DNA of 7,061 bases, taken from contig PTKD01000107.1 in assembly GCA_002938115.1 (NCBI GenBank), positions 1 through 7,061 of the forward strand, read 5' to 3'. Position 1 is the stretch's first letter; the number at the start of each line of letters is the position of its first letter. Both the position numbers and the translations under genes were made by a program. This stretch comes from Alphaproteobacteria bacterium MarineAlpha9_Bin7. Lineage in GTDB: Bacteria; Pseudomonadota; Alphaproteobacteria; UBA7887. The notes under the pieces were generated by a model. It saw nothing but the letters and a program-made list of their open reading frames with translations. It was not told the origin of the DNA and did not search any database. Shown here piece after piece: positions 5,409-7,061 of this stretch.

Positions 5409-6947
5409 TCACCCCTTCAGCGCCACCCTTAGGTCCTGCCAACGCATGGCCCCTATGATATTTGCAGTAAGGGTAAACCCTACTACCCCGACCAAAACAA
5501 GCCCAAGAAGCGCAGATACTTTTAACCCTATCCCACCCAATAACCAGGGCGTTAATACTTTTAAAAAAACTAAAAGCAAAAGTACCATCGCCATACTTGC
5601 AAGCAACATGCGCGGAACGCGCCGCCGGAGTAACCTGTCGGGTCGAAAATAGCGCCGAACGTACAAACCTTTCGCCAATAAGGCAGCATTTAACCAGGCC
5701 GACAAAGCACTAGCCAATGCTATACCAACCACTCCAAACGGCTTCATAAATAACAGGTTCAGGACGACATTGACGGCAAGGGCCCAGACTGCCGCCCGTA
5801 CCGGCGCACGGGGGTCTTTTCGCGCGAAATAACCCGGCGCCAAGACCTTGACCAAGACGAATGCAGGCAACCCAATGGCGTAGGCAGCCAGCACTCCAGC
5901 AGTCATTGTCGTTGCACGCGCATCAAAGGCTGCGCGTTCGAACAACACATGGACGATGGGCGTAGCGATCACCATCAAAGCGGCGGCAGCCGGCAAAGTT
6001 AGCAACAATGCATACTCAATAGCTCTATTTTGCGAGTTGTACGCAGCGTCACCGTCTTTACCGGCGACTTGACGTGATAACGTAGGGAGAAGTGCCGTGC
6101 CAATCGCAACACCGATTACCCCTAGTGGTAATTGCACCACCCGGTCCGCATAATAGAGATGGGACACAGAGCCATCAGGCAACAAAGAGGCGATAATCAT
6201 ATCCACTACAAGGTTGAGCTGCACCACTCCGGCGCCAACTACCGCGGGAAGCATGAGCACCAGAAGGCGTCGTACAGAAGGAGTAAGGCGTGGCCAGGAC
6301 AAACGAGGCAAAAAATTCGCGCGTTTGCAATTCCAAGCCAGCCAAAGAAATTGTATGAGCCCGGCTATTGCAACTCCCCAAGCAAGCGCATGAGCCGGAG
6401 TTTCGCCCGCCCGAGCGAAGCCCAACAGGGCGCCTATTAGACAAAGATTGAGGAATATGGGCGCCGCTGCAGCTGCGGCAAAACGTTCAAGGCTATTCAA
6501 CAAACCACTCAGCAGAGACACGAGAGATATAAACAAAAGATAAGGAAAGGTGAGACGCGCCAGGTAAACCGTAAGATCAAACTTGGCAGGATCATCTGCA
6601 AACCCTGGAGCAATGACCAACATTAACCAAGGCATCGCAATCTGAGCTAACACCACCATTGCCAACAGAGCCCACAGTAGGACCGCTAGCGCATCCTCTG
6701 CAAAGACTCGAGCAGCTGCGCGCCCGTCAGAGGCTAGGGCACTCGTGAACATGGGCACAAAGGCCAGGTTAAAAGCGCCTTCTGCGAACAGACGCCGAAA
6801 CAGGTTCGGCAGTTTAAATGAAATAAAAAATGCGTCGCCCGCCGCGCTTGCACCTAGAAAGACAGCAATCAAAATGTCGCGTGCGAATCCAAGGACGCGC
6901 GAGAGCAACGTGAATCCCCCGACCGTTGCCGCAAAGCGGAGTAACAT
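5409..6947 (-). CDS. murJ: MurJ, lipid II flippase (MviN family)
   Basis: This 512-residue inner-membrane protein of the MOP superfamily has many hydrophobic spans (about 14 expected, length normal). MurJ flips lipid II, the peptidoglycan precursor, to the periplasmic face. The N-terminus (LLSRVLGFARDILIAVFLGA, 14-33) and the following segments KLPNLFRRLFAEGAF (45-59) and YYADRVVQLPLGVIGVAIGT (265-284) are diagnostic. Arg17, Arg23, Asp38, Arg52 and Arg269 align, offset by one, with Arg18, Arg24, Asp39, Arg52 and Arg270, the functionally important charged residues reported for E. coli MurJ; for Arg52 the neighbouring Arg51 is the offset match. The start ATG at 6947 fits the family N-terminus, though the ribosome binding site is weak. 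It lies 9 bases after the stop of the upstream partial gene, so the two are probably co-transcribed. An alanine-rich stretch (157-162) lies in a loop or span region and is unremarkable. The gene is intact and expected to be essential. Confidence 0.96.
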   Translation of the reverse strand: MLLRFAATVGGFTLLSRVLGFARDILIAVFLGASAAGDAFFISFKLPNLFRRLFAEGAFNLAFVPMFTSALASDGRAAARVFAEDALAVLLWALLAMVVLAQIAMPWLMLVIAPGFADDPAKFDLTVYLARLTFPYLLFISLVSLLSGLLNSLERFAAAAAAPIFLNLCLIGALLGFARAGETPAHALAWGVAIAGLIQFLWLAWNCKRANFLPRLSWPRLTPSVRRLLVLMLPAVVGAGVVQLNLVVDMIIASLLPDGSVSHLYYADRVVQLPLGVIGVAIGTALLPTLSRQVAGKDGDAAYNSQNRAIEYALLLTLPAAAALMVIATPIVHVLFERAAFDARATTMTAGVLAAYAIGLPAFVLVKVLAPGYFARKDPRAPVRAAVWALAVNVVLNLLFMKPFGVVGIALASALSAWLNAALLAKGLYVRRYFRPDRLLRRRVPRMLLASMAMVLLLLVFLKVLTPWLLGGIGLKVSALLGLVLVGVVGFTLTANIIGAMRWQDLRVALKG

Positions 6948-6956
6948 CGCTACGCT

Positions 6957-7061
6957 CTAATCATTAATAAGGGCAAACATAAGGAAGATAACGCCCACGG
7001 CACTAATACTTTCGTCGTCCACTGCAACATCGCCGGTATACGCGGCCTTTCCTGTGCCGTC
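6957..7061 (-). CDS. 3' end of an unrecognised gene upstream of murJ
   Basis: The minus-strand frame entering at 7061 is open for 34 codons and ends at TAG (6959-6957). The visible tail begins DGTGKAAYTGDVAVDDES and ends in a hydrophobic stretch, AVGVIFLMFALIND. Evidence for coding is the base pattern: about 29 of the 34 codons begin with a purine and 19 with G, as in real bacterial genes, whereas the neighbouring open frame gives a much less protein-like peptide. It sits 9 bases before murJ on the same strand. In many alphaproteobacteria glnD precedes murJ, but this tail does not look like the ACT-domain end of GlnD. I do not recognise the family. Confidence 0.5.
   Translation of the reverse strand, partial: DGTGKAAYTGDVAVDDESISAVGVIFLMFALIND

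Noticed and set aside
6132..6444. Overlapping open frames on both strands inside murJ (102 and 89 codons)
   Set aside because: Both are contained in the murJ coding region, which is continuous and carries conserved motifs on either side; they show no independent signature.

Overview
The window reads as chromosomal DNA of an alphaproteobacterium, roughly half G+C by eye. The assignment rests on recalled family resemblance: the MurJ and UspA-like proteins have alphaproteobacterial character, the TIGR02186 (Alph_Pro_TM) family is known mainly from that class, and the order murJ-trpS-...-usp-...-tsaB matches my memory of alphaproteobacterial chromosomes. A genus cannot be named.

Layout, right to left because all genes but one are on the minus strand. 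The right edge holds the last 34 codons of an unrecognised gene. Nine bases later murJ (lipid II flippase) begins, followed by trpS (tryptophanyl-tRNA synthetase). A 170-base gap then separates trpS from a tight three-gene unit: a TauE/SafE (TSUP) membrane transporter, a TIGR02186-family membrane-anchored periplasmic protein that starts inside the transporter's last codons (ATGA overlap), and a universal-stress-protein-like gene after a gap of 3 bases. The left edge carries tsaB (tRNA t6A modification), nearly complete and cut only at its C-terminus.

The exception is a plus-strand gene at about 784-1875, convergent with the usp gene and divergent from tsaB. It encodes an exported protein of the polysaccharide-deacetylase (NodB/CE4) fold. 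The fold landmarks and the C-terminal accessory domain are present, but the metal-binding residues are missing: the motif-1 TFDDG is TFDGG, both metal-binding histidines of motif 2 are Leu and Tyr, and the usual N-terminal YHHV is YSRV. The frame is open throughout, so this looks like a pseudoenzyme and not a decayed gene. It is the most interesting object in the window.

Functionally, the core genes serve cell-wall synthesis (murJ), translation (trpS, tsaB) and stress (usp). The transporter/TIGR02186/usp unit is probably a co-produced module of unknown substrate. The pseudo-deacetylase sits on the envelope side as a possible glycan-binding protein. No tRNA, rRNA, CRISPR array, insertion sequence or convincing U-tract terminator was found. 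All intergenic gaps are shorter than 200 bases.
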